A DNA stretch of 37,443 nt from Acidobacteriota bacterium (GTDB taxonomy: Bacteria > Acidobacteriota > Terriglobia > Bryobacterales > Bryobacteraceae), in contig CANIVU010000088.1 of NCBI GenBank assembly GCA_947470805.1, positions 1 through 37,443 on the forward strand, in the 5' to 3' direction. The stretch's first letter is position 1, and each line of letters opens with the position of its first letter. Shown piece after piece: positions 8,373 through 15,969 of the stretch. The translations under genes were made by a program, and so were the position numbers. The notes below the pieces were generated by a model, which was given only the letters and a program-made list of their open reading frames with translations, made no database searches and was not told the origin of the DNA.

Positions 8373-8768
8373 CTATTTTTCCAGGGCGCAGAGGTTGGCT
8401 TGATCGCCAGTGAAGGATTGCAGCGTGAGCGTTTTGGAGAGAAACGCTATGGAAGCGCGGACTGTGAGGTTGTTTTTGCCATCGGTTGTGGCGGTGGCAT
8501 TTAGGGGTGTCTTCATTTCAGGAGGCTGGAGGGAGCCTTCCCATGGATGCTTCTTCTCATTCCAGATGAAATCCAGGAAGAGTTTGGTGCCACAAAAGTT
8601 GGCGGGCGGGTTCTGTTTCTTTGTACCGGCAGCGTAGCCGCAGAAGCCAGCGCCGCAGGGGGCGATGCGGACGATGAGGCCTTCCGCGGGGTTGACCCAG
8701 AGACCGGCGGGAATGGGTGGCTGGGCGAAGGCCACGGGGAGCAGCAAGAGAAGGGTGGCTGGTGTCAT
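8373..8768 (-). CDS. DUF2147-like exported protein
   Basis: This 131-residue protein has a signal peptide ending near VAFA, then the pattern seen in DUF2147 proteins: GLWVNPAEGLIVRIAPCG, a FCGYAAG loop, and later FCGTKLFLDFIW and WEGSLQPPE. The conserved cysteines and WEG motif fit a small periplasmic beta-rich domain of unknown function. Its ATG overlaps the stop of the TolC-like gene in an ATGA junction, and the unknown exported gene follows after three bases. This places it firmly in the exporter operon. Its role in export is not known. Confidence 0.72.
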   Translation of the reverse strand: MTPATLLLLLPVAFAQPPIPAGLWVNPAEGLIVRIAPCGAGFCGYAAGTKKQNPPANFCGTKLFLDFIWNEKKHPWEGSLQPPEMKTPLNATATTDGKNNLTVRASIAFLSKTLTLQSFTGDQANLCALEK

Positions 8769-10057
8769 TGGGCGAGTCCTTGCAGCTGACCGGCGGCGAT
8801 GAGGAGATCGAGCCGGGCGAGATCGAGTTGGTGGCTGGCGGCATCGCGGGAGTCGCGAGCGCGGATGAGCCGGGTTTGGGCGTCGGCGAGATCGAGTTCG
8901 AGGCCTAACCCGGCTGACAGGCGGGCGCGGGACTGGGTGAGCTGCTGTTCGGCAAGGTCGAGTTCGGCTTTGGTGAGATCCGAACGGGTGCGCGCGGAGG
9001 TAACGGAACGGTGGGCGAGGATGACGTCGAGGTGGATCTGGCGGCGGAGGTCGCGGGTGCGGGTTTCCTCGTCCCGGAGGGCGAGTTCGGCCTGCGACAG
9101 GTCGGCGCGGCGGCGGCCCCCATCGAAGACGGGGATGTTGAGGGAAAGGGAGAGCGAGCGGGTGTTGGCGGTATTGGCTGGGGTGAGACCGTTGGGGCCG
9201 TAATCGGCGGAGCCGGAGATGGTGGGGAGGAACTTGCGGCGGGCCGCAGTGACGCGGAGAGCGGCCACTTGTTCGCGTTTCTGTTGGGAGGCTAAATCAG
9301 GACGATGGGATTCGGCGAGAGGGATGATGGCGGCCGGGTTGTCCGGAAGGGCGTCCGAGGTGGCAGGGCGCTGAAGGCGGAGTTCGCCTTCCAGAGGGAG
9401 GCCGATCCAACGGCGGAGGGTGAGTTCCGCCTTTTCGGCTTCGAACTTCGCGGCGGTGAGGGCGCTATTGTCACTGGCGGTTTGGGCACGGGCGCGGAGG
9501 AGGTCCACGCTGGTGACGGTACCGGCGGCGAGGCGGATGCGGGCGGCGTCTTCGAGCTCGCGGGAGAGTGCGAGATTGGCGGTAAGCAGCGCGATGCGTT
9601 CGTTGGCGCGGAGGGCGTCGTAATACACGCGGGCGATCTGGGCGGCGACGGCGTGGCGCTCCGATTCGAGATCGTCGGCGGTGCGGGCGATGTCGCGGCG
9701 GGCGGCTTCGTGGGTTTTGCGGGCAGACAGATCGAGGAGCGTGGCGTTGACGGCGGCGCGGGTGTCGAAGGAGGTGAAACTGGGATTCAGGTTTGCGGGG
9801 CCGGTACCGAGCGAACCGATGCCGAGAGTGGCGAGGTTGCGGGTCTGTTCGCCGCCGGTGGCGCGTATATCGACAGAGGGCAGCATGGCGGCGCGGGTTT
9901 GGCGGGCGGAGAGTTCGGCGCGGGAGCGGTTGGACTCCGCGAGCGCGAGGGCGGCACGGTGGCGCGGGTCGAGGCCCAGGCGAATGGCGTCGGCAAGCGT
10001 GAGTGGCTGCTGGCTCCAGGCGGCAAGGCTGAGGAGGATTAACACGAGGGACTTCAT
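8765..10057 (-). CDS. TolC-family outer-membrane efflux channel
   Basis: This 430-residue protein is an outer-membrane factor that would form the exit channel of a tripartite exporter. It has a short signal peptide ending near AAWS, then two repeated halves. Each half has an amphipathic helical stretch rich in Ala, Arg, Glu and Gln, such as QTRAAMLPSVDI and ARRKFLPTISGSADYG, followed by a strand segment. LPLEGELRL and LSLNIPVFDGG are typical of the family. The length matches TolC relatives. The gene overlaps the membrane-fusion gene by ATGA at its start and the DUF2147 gene by ATGA at its end. It should partner with the ABC transporter encoded upstream. Confidence 0.9.
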   Translation of the reverse strand: MKSLVLILLSLAAWSQQPLTLADAIRLGLDPRHRAALALAESNRSRAELSARQTRAAMLPSVDIRATGGEQTRNLATLGIGSLGTGPANLNPSFTSFDTRAAVNATLLDLSARKTHEAARRDIARTADDLESERHAVAAQIARVYYDALRANERIALLTANLALSRELEDAARIRLAAGTVTSVDLLRARAQTASDNSALTAAKFEAEKAELTLRRWIGLPLEGELRLQRPATSDALPDNPAAIIPLAESHRPDLASQQKREQVAALRVTAARRKFLPTISGSADYGPNGLTPANTANTRSLSLSLNIPVFDGGRRRADLSQAELALRDEETRTRDLRRQIHLDVILAHRSVTSARTRSDLTKAELDLAEQQLTQSRARLSAGLGLELDLADAQTRLIRARDSRDAASHQLDLARLDLLIAAGQLQGLAQ

Positions 10058-11142
10058 AGAGACTCCTTTGCGCCGAGGTAGGCGGTGACGCGCTGGCCGG
10101 GAAGGAGCGGGGTGGCGGCGTCGAGTTCGATGAGGACTTCCAGGATCTTGGTGTCGATCCGTTCGCGGGGATCGTCGGTGCGGAGGTTCTTGCGGCCGAT
10201 TCGTTTGCCAATCTCTGTGACTCGGCCGGGAAATCGCTCCTTTGGAAAGCTAACGGCGGTGACGAAGGCGGGCGTGCCGAGGGAGACACGGGCGATATCG
10301 CGTTCATCGACGTCGGCACGGACGCGAATCTTGGAGAGATCGCCGAGGAGGAGGAGCGGATCCCCGACGCCGGGGAGCACGTATTCGCCTTCTCTGTATT
10401 TCAGCTGGAGAACGGTTCCGGCGAAGGGGGCGCGGATTTGACGGGCGGAAAGCTGCGCCTGTTTTTCGGCCAGGCGGGCCCGGGCGGTTTCGATGCGGGC
10501 GGTGGCGATGGAAACGTCCTCCGGGCGGGGGCCGTTGGCGGTGGCGTTGCGGCGGGCGCCGGCGGCTTCATAGGCGGCACGGTCCTGTGCGGCCTGATGG
10601 CGGGCGCGGTCGTGCTCGTCGTTGGTGACCAGGTTCTGGCGGGCGAGCGTGTCGAGCCGTTGGAGCGCGGCGGCGGACTGGGCGGCGCGTTCGCCGGCCG
10701 CATCGGCATCGCGGCGAGCGGCGTCAATGAGTTCAGGACGTTCGCCGGCGTTGGTCTTTTGGAGATCCCGTTCGGCGGCGGCGACTTCGGCCTGCGCGCT
10801 TTCGACAGCGGAGGCTTCCAGCCGCGCGTCGAGCTCGACAAGCAGCTGGCCGGCGAGGACGGCGGCGCCTTCCCGAACGAGGATTCGTTTAATGACGCCG
10901 CTCGACATGGGGGCGATTTTGCCTTCGCGGCCGAAGGGTTCCACGATGCCGTTCCCGGTGACGAGTGTGGCGGGTTCGGCTTGGGTGGCGACCGCTTGGC
11001 GATTGAGGACGGCAGCACGGTCGGCAGCGGTTGGGATCGACAGGGTGTTGCCGGCTTTGAGTTGGTAGACGACCATACCGGCGGAGAGCAGTAGGACGGC
11101 GCCGGCGATGAGTGAGAACCATTTCAGTTTCGGGAACTTCAT
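10054..11142 (-). CDS. HlyD/DevB-type membrane-fusion protein
   Basis: This 362-residue periplasmic adaptor should bridge the inner-membrane ABC transporter and the TolC-like channel. A single membrane anchor lies at residues 9-27. A split lipoyl-like domain is visible around SGVIKRILVREGAAVLAGQL (81-100) and again around IRAPFAGTVLQL (237-248). Between them is an Ala/Glu/Arg-rich coiled-coil hairpin (about 110-235). A beta-barrel region follows, with LPGQRVTAYLG near the end. The start is set at MKFPKLK because this ATG overlaps the ATPase stop in ATGA. The frame stays open further upstream, but that part is merely the shadow of the ATPase gene. Confidence 0.9.
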   Translation of the reverse strand: MKFPKLKWFSLIAGAVLLLSAGMVVYQLKAGNTLSIPTAADRAAVLNRQAVATQAEPATLVTGNGIVEPFGREGKIAPMSSGVIKRILVREGAAVLAGQLLVELDARLEASAVESAQAEVAAAERDLQKTNAGERPELIDAARRDADAAGERAAQSAAALQRLDTLARQNLVTNDEHDRARHQAAQDRAAYEAAGARRNATANGPRPEDVSIATARIETARARLAEKQAQLSARQIRAPFAGTVLQLKYREGEYVLPGVGDPLLLLGDLSKIRVRADVDERDIARVSLGTPAFVTAVSFPKERFPGRVTEIGKRIGRKNLRTDDPRERIDTKILEVLIELDAATPLLPGQRVTAYLGAKESL

Positions 11143-11831
11143 TGAGTTCCTCCTTCCTGGTGCAGGATTTGACCGTCTTCCATGTGGAGAATGCGGTCGG
11201 CATAGTGGTGGATACGCGCGTCGTGGGTGACGACGAGAATGCTGGAGCCGGCCTGGCGGGAGAGCCTGCGAAGGAGGTCCATGGCGACCTGGCCGTTGTG
11301 GGCGTCTAGCGAGGCGGTGGGTTCGTCGGCCAGGAGCAGACCGGGCTGGCCGGCCAGGGCGCGGGCGATGGCGACACGCTGCTGCTGGCCGATGGAGAGC
11401 TGGCCGGGCTGGTGTTGCTCCTTGCCGGCGAGGTTCACTTCGGCGAGCAGGACGCGGGCCTGGTTCAGGGCGTCGCGCTTGGACCAGCCGCGCATGCGGA
11501 GGACGGCTGCGATATTGCCTTCGGCGGTGAGGCCGGCCAGGAGATTGTGCGATTGGAAGATGAAGCCGATCTGCCAGAGGCGGAGGTCGTTCAGATCGGG
11601 CTCGCTGAGGGTGGTGGTCTCCTGACCGGCGATTTGTACGGAGCCGGCGGTGGCGCGGAGGACGCCGCCGAGGATGGAGAGCAGCGTTGTTTTCCCGCAG
11701 CCGGAGGGGCCGGCGAGCATGACGATTTCTCCGGGCTGGATCTCCAGGCTGACGCCGCGAAGCACCTGATAATCCTGGCCGCCGGTTCTGAATAGCTTGG
11801 TAACGTTCGCTACCTGCGCGGCGGGGATCAT
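11139..11831 (-). CDS. ABC transporter ATP-binding protein (DevA/LolD-like)
   Basis: This 230-residue ATPase powers the exporter. Walker A is GPSGCGKT (41-48), the Q-loop is FIFQSHNL, the signature is LSIGQQQ (145-151), Walker B is LLLADEPT (165-172), and the switch histidine is His203 in VTHD. The signature has Ile where LSGGQ has Gly, a variation seen in this group. The overall form matches ATPases that work with FtsX-fold permeases and a membrane-fusion partner, such as DevA and LolD. Both ends overlap neighbours by ATGA, which supports a single transcript and tight stoichiometry. Confidence 0.93.
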   Translation of the reverse strand: MIPAAQVANVTKLFRTGGQDYQVLRGVSLEIQPGEIVMLAGPSGCGKTTLLSILGGVLRATAGSVQIAGQETTTLSEPDLNDLRLWQIGFIFQSHNLLAGLTAEGNIAAVLRMRGWSKRDALNQARVLLAEVNLAGKEQHQPGQLSIGQQQRVAIARALAGQPGLLLADEPTASLDAHNGQVAMDLLRRLSRQAGSSILVVTHDARIHHYADRILHMEDGQILHQEGGTQ

Positions 11832-13012
11832 CGGAACACCATCCCGGGCTCAATGCGCCAAATGCGAACCATGGAGACGAGCGCGGCGGAGCAACACATG
11901 AGCACCATGGCGGCGAAGGTGGACCAGATCATGAACGGCTCAATGACGACGACGAGGGCGGCGGAACGGATGAGCAGGGCGACGGCGGAGACAAGGCCGA
12001 TGCCGATCACGGAACCCATGGTGGCGTAGGCGCAGGCTTGGATGAGCATCAGGATCGTCAGGTCGCCGGTGCGGGCGCCGATGGCGCGTAGTGTGCCGAA
12101 TTCACGGAGATTTTCGGAGACACCGGAGAAGACCGAGAGGCTGACCATGACGAAGCCGATGGCGATGCCGAAGGCGGCAAGGGAGCCGAAGACAACGCCA
12201 ATGGGAGTTTTTGTGAGCATGGTGTTGGTGATGACCTTGTCGAGTTCGGCCTTGGTGACCACCATGGCTTCCGGGAGTTCCTGCTGCAGGCGGGCGCGGG
12301 CGGTGGCTGGATCGACACCGGGTCTAAGAACCACGAGGCCGGCGGTGGCTTTGTCGATGGGGATTTTGGCGAGGTCGCGAACGAGATCGAAACTGCCGAA
12401 GGCGAGGGGGGCCTCCATCTGCTGCGCACCCCAGGTGAGGCCGCTGATGGTGATGGACTGGCCGTTGACTTCGTGGGTGGAACCGAGCGTGACGCCGGGG
12501 AAGCGGACAAGATCGGCGGATTCGAGGATAAGCTGATCGCCGGCGAGGGCATTCGGGGTGGCGGCGACTACATTCCATGGGCCGCCGATGTGCGCGGGCG
12601 CGGTGGTGCCGACGAGGGTTAGGCCGTCGGAGGAGCCGTTGGGGAGGGCGATGGAGCCTCCGGCGAGTAGGAAGGGTTGGGCGTCAGCGACTTCGGCGGA
12701 GCTGCGGGCTCGTAGGACGGAACTGGTTGCAATGTACCGGCCGGGTACGAGGAATTCGGTGGCCGGGGGGAGGATCCAGATGTCGGCTTTAGCGTTGCGG
12801 ATGAGCATGGCGCTTTTGTTTATGAGCGCAAGCATGATGCCGATGGATTGGTTGGCGAGGATGGAGGCGAAGATGACCCCAAGCAGGGTTGCGACCAGGC
12901 GCAACTTGTTGTGCCACATGATGTTGAGGCCAATATCGGCCATGAGGGATAGGTTCCACAGGGTGAGGGGACGGCTGCCCTTTCTCCTGTTGGCTTTGTA
13001 ATTTGACTCCAT
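11828..13012 (-). CDS. FtsX-fold ABC transporter permease (DevC-like)
   Basis: This 394-residue inner-membrane protein has one N-terminal membrane helix (about 38-63) and a periplasmic domain of about 200 residues. Three helices near the C-terminus begin at about IGVVFGSLAAFG, ILMLIQACAY and FMIWSTFAAM. This is the DevC/MacB type, which exports substrates by mechanotransmission. LREFGTLRAIGA is the usual coupling motif. I chose the ATG at 13012 (MESNYK). An ATG at 12943 (MADIGLN) would give 371 residues and is also plausible. Neither has a strong ribosome-binding site. One palindromic TetR-type site covers the 13012 start codon, which slightly favours the downstream start or a leaderless message. 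Confidence 0.88.
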   Translation of the reverse strand: MESNYKANRRKGSRPLTLWNLSLMADIGLNIMWHNKLRLVATLLGVIFASILANQSIGIMLALINKSAMLIRNAKADIWILPPATEFLVPGRYIATSSVLRARSSAEVADAQPFLLAGGSIALPNGSSDGLTLVGTTAPAHIGGPWNVVAATPNALAGDQLILESADLVRFPGVTLGSTHEVNGQSITISGLTWGAQQMEAPLAFGSFDLVRDLAKIPIDKATAGLVVLRPGVDPATARARLQQELPEAMVVTKAELDKVITNTMLTKTPIGVVFGSLAAFGIAIGFVMVSLSVFSGVSENLREFGTLRAIGARTGDLTILMLIQACAYATMGSVIGIGLVSAVALLIRSAALVVVIEPFMIWSTFAAMVLMCCSAALVSMVRIWRIEPGMVFR

Positions 13013-13018
13013 AGTCAA
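13003..13018. promoter_or_regulatory. TetR-type operator copy 1, TTGACT-N4-AGTCAA
   Basis: This is a perfect palindrome with six-base arms TTGACT and AGTCAA around CCAT. The same arms with the same spacer length recur at 13069-13084, with centres 66 bp apart. It overlaps the start codon of the permease at 13012. The location between a tetR gene and the operon it faces is the classic position for a TetR operator. Confidence 0.65.
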
Positions 13019-13067
13019 TTTACAAGACGGAGTAGATTCGAAAAAGGTTCCCAGGCTGACGAAATAA

Positions 13068-13085
13068 TTTGACTGTGAAGTCAAA
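13068..13085. promoter_or_regulatory. TetR-type operator copy 2, TTTGACT-N4-AGTCAAA
   Basis: This is a perfect palindrome with seven-base arms around GTGA. It lies 37 bp upstream of the GTG start chosen for the TetR gene and 55 bp upstream of the permease start. The TTGACT arm itself resembles a -35 hexamer, so a bound repressor could block promoters in either direction. Confidence 0.68.
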
Positions 13086-13107
13086 CCCTCGCGGGCGGGG
13101 TGTTGGA

Positions 13108-13113
13108 TATGAT
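13108..13113 (+). promoter_or_regulatory. Possible -10 element of the tetR promoter
   Basis: TATGAT lies nine bases before the GTG start. Transcription would then begin just before the start codon, giving an almost leaderless message. No good -35 hexamer sits 16-18 bp upstream, so support is weak. Confidence 0.22.
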
Positions 13114-13122
13114 GAAGGCAAC

Positions 13123-13743
13123 GTGGCGACGAAGCGATTCCAGAACCTGGATGCGGAGAAGCGGGACAAGATCCTGCGGGCGGCGATTGAGGAGTTTGGG
13201 GAGAAGGGGTTGGACAAGGCGACGCTACAGGATGTGGCGGCGCGGGCGGGGGTAGCGAAGGGGTTGTTGTACTACTACTTCGAAGACCGTGAGGATTTGC
13301 TGGCAACGCTGTTTGAATTTGTGCAGGAGCGGTTGTCGGCAGCGCTGGTGGAGACGCCTGTGTATGAAGATGTAGCGACGTTTTGGGCTTTTGTAGAGGG
13401 AGTGGCTGTGCAGGCGATCCGCGGGTTTACGCCGCAGGGGTGGATGATTCCATTTATGGAGCGGGTATTGGAGTCGGTTTCGAAGGGGATTGTGCCGAGT
13501 GGGTTCGAGGAGCGGAAGGCGCTGACGGAGCGATTGATTGGACAGACGGTGATGGATGGGGTGCGGCTGGGGGCGCTGCGGGCGGATTTGCCGCCGGAGT
13601 TGATGCAGCGGGGGATTGGGCTGTTGATGCGGGCGTGTGAGACGTGGCTATTCGGGCGGATTGGACGGGCGGAAGCCACAGAGGGGGATGCGGCGGTGAT
13701 TGTGGGATTGCTGCGGGATGCGTTTGGGCGACGGCCGGGATGA
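13123..13743 (+). CDS. TetR-family transcriptional repressor
   Basis: This 206-residue regulator starts at GTG (MATKRFQNLDAEKRDKIL), the usual position just before the first DNA-binding helix, with a GAAGG-like ribosome-binding site. The frame is open further upstream to a TTG at 13069, but that region holds the operator. The helix-turn-helix is at residues 33-52 (ATLQDVAARAGVAKGLLYYY). The C-terminal helical ligand domain is variable, as expected. It is divergent from the ABC-exporter operon, with two matching palindromes between them. By analogy with other TetR repressors, it probably represses both itself and the exporter until a small molecule binds. Confidence 0.9.
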   Translation: MATKRFQNLDAEKRDKILRAAIEEFGEKGLDKATLQDVAARAGVAKGLLYYYFEDREDLLATLFEFVQERLSAALVETPVYEDVATFWAFVEGVAVQAIRGFTPQGWMIPFMERVLESVSKGIVPSGFEERKALTERLIGQTVMDGVRLGALRADLPPELMQRGIGLLMRACETWLFGRIGRAEATEGDAAVIVGLLRDAFGRRPG

Positions 13744-13752
13744 CGACTCCCT

Positions 13753-14592
13753 TTATGGCTGCAGGACGGAGAGGAGGAAGGCTTCGGCCTTCTTCAACGT
13801 GTCATTGAAGGCGGGGGTGCCGCCGGGTTTGTAGTTGAAGAAGCCGTGCTTTTCGCCTTCGTACCCGATGAGGTCGCAGCGGGCGCCGGCTTGTTTCATT
13901 TTGGCGGCGAAGGACTCCATGGAGGCGTAGGGGACGGTGGTGTCGGCTTTGCCGTGGAGAATGAGGGTGGGCGGGGAGTTCTTGGAGACGTGGTGCCAAG
14001 GGGAGATACTGACGCCGTCGACACCGCCGAAGATGGGGCGCGCGGTGCGGTTGGCGGACCAGGCGGCGAGGGCCTCGTCGCCGGGTACGGGGGCAAAGAT
14101 AAGATCGGGGTTGAAGAGGACCAGCGCGGCGACTGTCGTTTTGGGGATAGTACCGGCAACGGCGGCGAGCATGCCTCCGGCGGAGCCGCCGCCGGCAGCG
14201 ATTCGAGCAGGGTCGATACCGAGGCGGGCGGCGTTGGCGTGGACATAGCGGAGAGCGGCGCGGGCATCGAGGATGCTATCGGGGATTTTGGATTGGTGGC
14301 GGGATTCGACGCGGTAATCGGCGGTGATAGCGACAAAGCCGAGAGAGGCCAGACGGCGGCAGTGCTGTTCGAACTGGACCGGGCTGCCGTGATGCCAGCC
14401 GCCGCCGAAGAAGAAGACGACGGCGGGGCGGGGGGTGGATTTCTGCGGAGGATCGAAGATGTAGAGGTTCAGTTTGGCGCTGGCAACAGTGGCGTACGTT
14501 TCGACTTTGGCGCCGGGCATTTCGGGCGGGTAGGGGAGATCAGCTCTCTGGGCAAGAGCGACGGCGGCGGTGAGGAGGAAGAGAGTTTTCAT
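13753..14592 (-). CDS. Secreted alpha/beta hydrolase (BD-FAE/esterase-like)
   Basis: This 279-residue alpha/beta hydrolase has a signal peptide ending near VALAQ. The oxyanion-hole motif appears as FFFGGGWHHGS (60-70). The nucleophile elbow is GGGSAGG with Ser137. Asp217 (HGKADTTVP) and His249 (GEKHGFF) complete a plausible triad. The layout resembles the esterase/lipase and feruloyl-esterase-like group that removes acyl groups from sugars, but the substrate is not certain. I start at the ATG at 14592, which overlaps the stop of the upstream gene in ATGA. The frame is open further upstream only as a shadow. It ends nine bases from the TetR stop, so the two genes converge. Confidence 0.87.
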   Translation of the reverse strand: MKTLFLLTAAVALAQRADLPYPPEMPGAKVETYATVASAKLNLYIFDPPQKSTPRPAVVFFFGGGWHHGSPVQFEQHCRRLASLGFVAITADYRVESRHQSKIPDSILDARAALRYVHANAARLGIDPARIAAGGGSAGGMLAAVAGTIPKTTVAALVLFNPDLIFAPVPGDEALAAWSANRTARPIFGGVDGVSISPWHHVSKNSPPTLILHGKADTTVPYASMESFAAKMKQAGARCDLIGYEGEKHGFFNYKPGGTPAFNDTLKKAEAFLLSVLQP

Positions 14593-15911
14593 ACGCGGCA
14601 GGCGGCACGGACGGCGCCGATCATTCGTTTCTGGGCGGTTTCGACAGTGTTCATGATTGTCCGGACTTTGGCGGCGGCCTGTTTGGGATTTTTGTGGATG
14701 GCTTCCAGGCGGCTCCAGAGTTCGGCACCGCTGGTTTCGTCGACTTCGAAGAACCAGTCGTTGGAACCAAAGTCGCGGTACATCTGGCCTTTGCAGGTGT
14801 CGGTGGGCTGGCGCACATAGAAGGCCGGGGTGCCGTTCCGGAGGGCGATCAACGGCGAGTGACATTCGACGCTGACGACGGTCTGCGCCTGGGCGTAGAC
14901 GCTGGCAGCTTCGTCGGGGAGCCAATAGGTATCGCGCCAGACGACGTTTTTGCGGACGTCTTCGGGGAGCGGATCGACGAGGACCTCTTTCGCCATTTCG
15001 ACCTGGTAGGTCATCTCGGCGCATGCGAGGACTCGGTTGCCAGTTTTGCGGACGTAGGCGGTGATCATGTCGCGGAGCTTGGCGTGATCGGCGTTGGTGG
15101 TGCGGTTGTTGATGGCGTCGCGAATGTGGTCGGCGGGGACGCGGGCTTCGTTGCGGATTTTGTAGTAGGGCGTGTAGCGGAGACGGGGGATAACGCAGAT
15201 GAACTTGCCGCGTTGGAGATTGTGGGCCTGGAGGTAGGCGGCGGCTTTAGCGTCATCGCGGAGGTGCATGCCGAGCTGCGCGTCGGGGCCGAATTCGAGG
15301 ATGGGAGTTTTGAGGTTCTGGGTGCGGAGATAGTCGCGGGAGATGGTATCGCGGCAGAAGAAGAAGGCGGCGCGATCGATGACGTAGCGGAGGTCGGCGG
15401 GGAGGTGGGTGGCGGGGAGTTTGACGGCTTTGGCGTGGAGTTGGGTAAGCGTGCCGCCTTCGGGTTCGCGGTCGCCGCCGATGCCGGAGATGGGATCGGT
15501 ACTGACGCCGAGGACGCCAACGGGTTTACCGGTGGCTTTGGCGAAGGCGACAGCGTGATTGGAGGCGGGGAAGCCGGAGCCGGAACCGGAGAGGTAGAGA
15601 TCGGCTTCGGCCCAGGCTTGGGCGAGTGCCGGGGTGGTGGGTTTGTTGTCCTTGTCGAGCGTGCCTTCGGCGATGCGGAGGCGGGGGTAGCCCTTGGTGA
15701 GCAGTTCGCGGGAGCCGTGACCGAGACTGCCGGGCCAGAGGGTGATTTCGGCTTCGGGGAAGAATTTGTTGAGCAGGGTGAGGGCGCCGGGGGTGTGGCC
15801 GATGTCGCCAATGTTGACCGACTGCCAGGAGCTGCGGAGGAGAATGCGGGGCGGGCGGGTGGCGGCTGTTAAAGGGAGGGCGGCCAGGAGTTGGCGGCGG
15901 GAGATGCGCAT
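14589..15911 (-). CDS. Polysaccharide pyruvyl transferase-like protein with exported N-terminus
   Basis: This 440-residue protein resembles the polysaccharide pyruvyl transferase family. Visible features are NIGDIGHTPGALTLLNKFFP near the start, LYLSGSGSGFP, KPVGVLGVSTDP, FFFCRDTISRDYL and a late QTVVSVECHSPLIALRNGTP, a nucleotide-sugar-fold pattern with an acidic ECHSP site. MRISRRQLLAALPLTAA looks like a twin-arginine signal, which is unexpected for an enzyme normally found in the cytoplasm. I chose this ATG over the upstream one because the signal is well formed. It overlaps the hydrolase gene by ATGA. A role in modifying exported or envelope glycans is inferred; a catalytically altered homologue is possible. 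Confidence 0.72.
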   Translation of the reverse strand: MRISRRQLLAALPLTAATRPPRILLRSSWQSVNIGDIGHTPGALTLLNKFFPEAEITLWPGSLGHGSRELLTKGYPRLRIAEGTLDKDNKPTTPALAQAWAEADLYLSGSGSGFPASNHAVAFAKATGKPVGVLGVSTDPISGIGGDREPEGGTLTQLHAKAVKLPATHLPADLRYVIDRAAFFFCRDTISRDYLRTQNLKTPILEFGPDAQLGMHLRDDAKAAAYLQAHNLQRGKFICVIPRLRYTPYYKIRNEARVPADHIRDAINNRTTNADHAKLRDMITAYVRKTGNRVLACAEMTYQVEMAKEVLVDPLPEDVRKNVVWRDTYWLPDEAASVYAQAQTVVSVECHSPLIALRNGTPAFYVRQPTDTCKGQMYRDFGSNDWFFEVDETSGAELWSRLEAIHKNPKQAAAKVRTIMNTVETAQKRMIGAVRAACRV

Positions 15912-15969
15912 GTTGGTATTGTATGGATTTTCTTGACCCCATATTCCGCTGGTTCGCGCACGGGACGGT

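Noticed and set aside
11143-11853. Upstream extension of the membrane-fusion protein frame
   Set aside because: It overlaps the whole ATPase gene and has Arg/Pro-rich nonsense; the ATGA-linked start at 11142 yields a proper membrane anchor.
13112-13114. ATG near the TetR start
   Set aside because: It is out of frame with the TetR coding sequence; the in-frame GTG at 13123 is preferred.
14593-15024. Upstream extension of the alpha/beta hydrolase frame
   Set aside because: It is an Arg-rich shadow of the neighbouring gene; the start at 14592 gives a signal peptide and an ATGA junction.
14694-15872. Plus-strand open frame of 392 codons opposite the pyruvyl-transferase-like gene
   Set aside because: It has low-complexity Gly/Ala/Val composition and full overlap with a gene that has recognisable motifs; it is a composition shadow.
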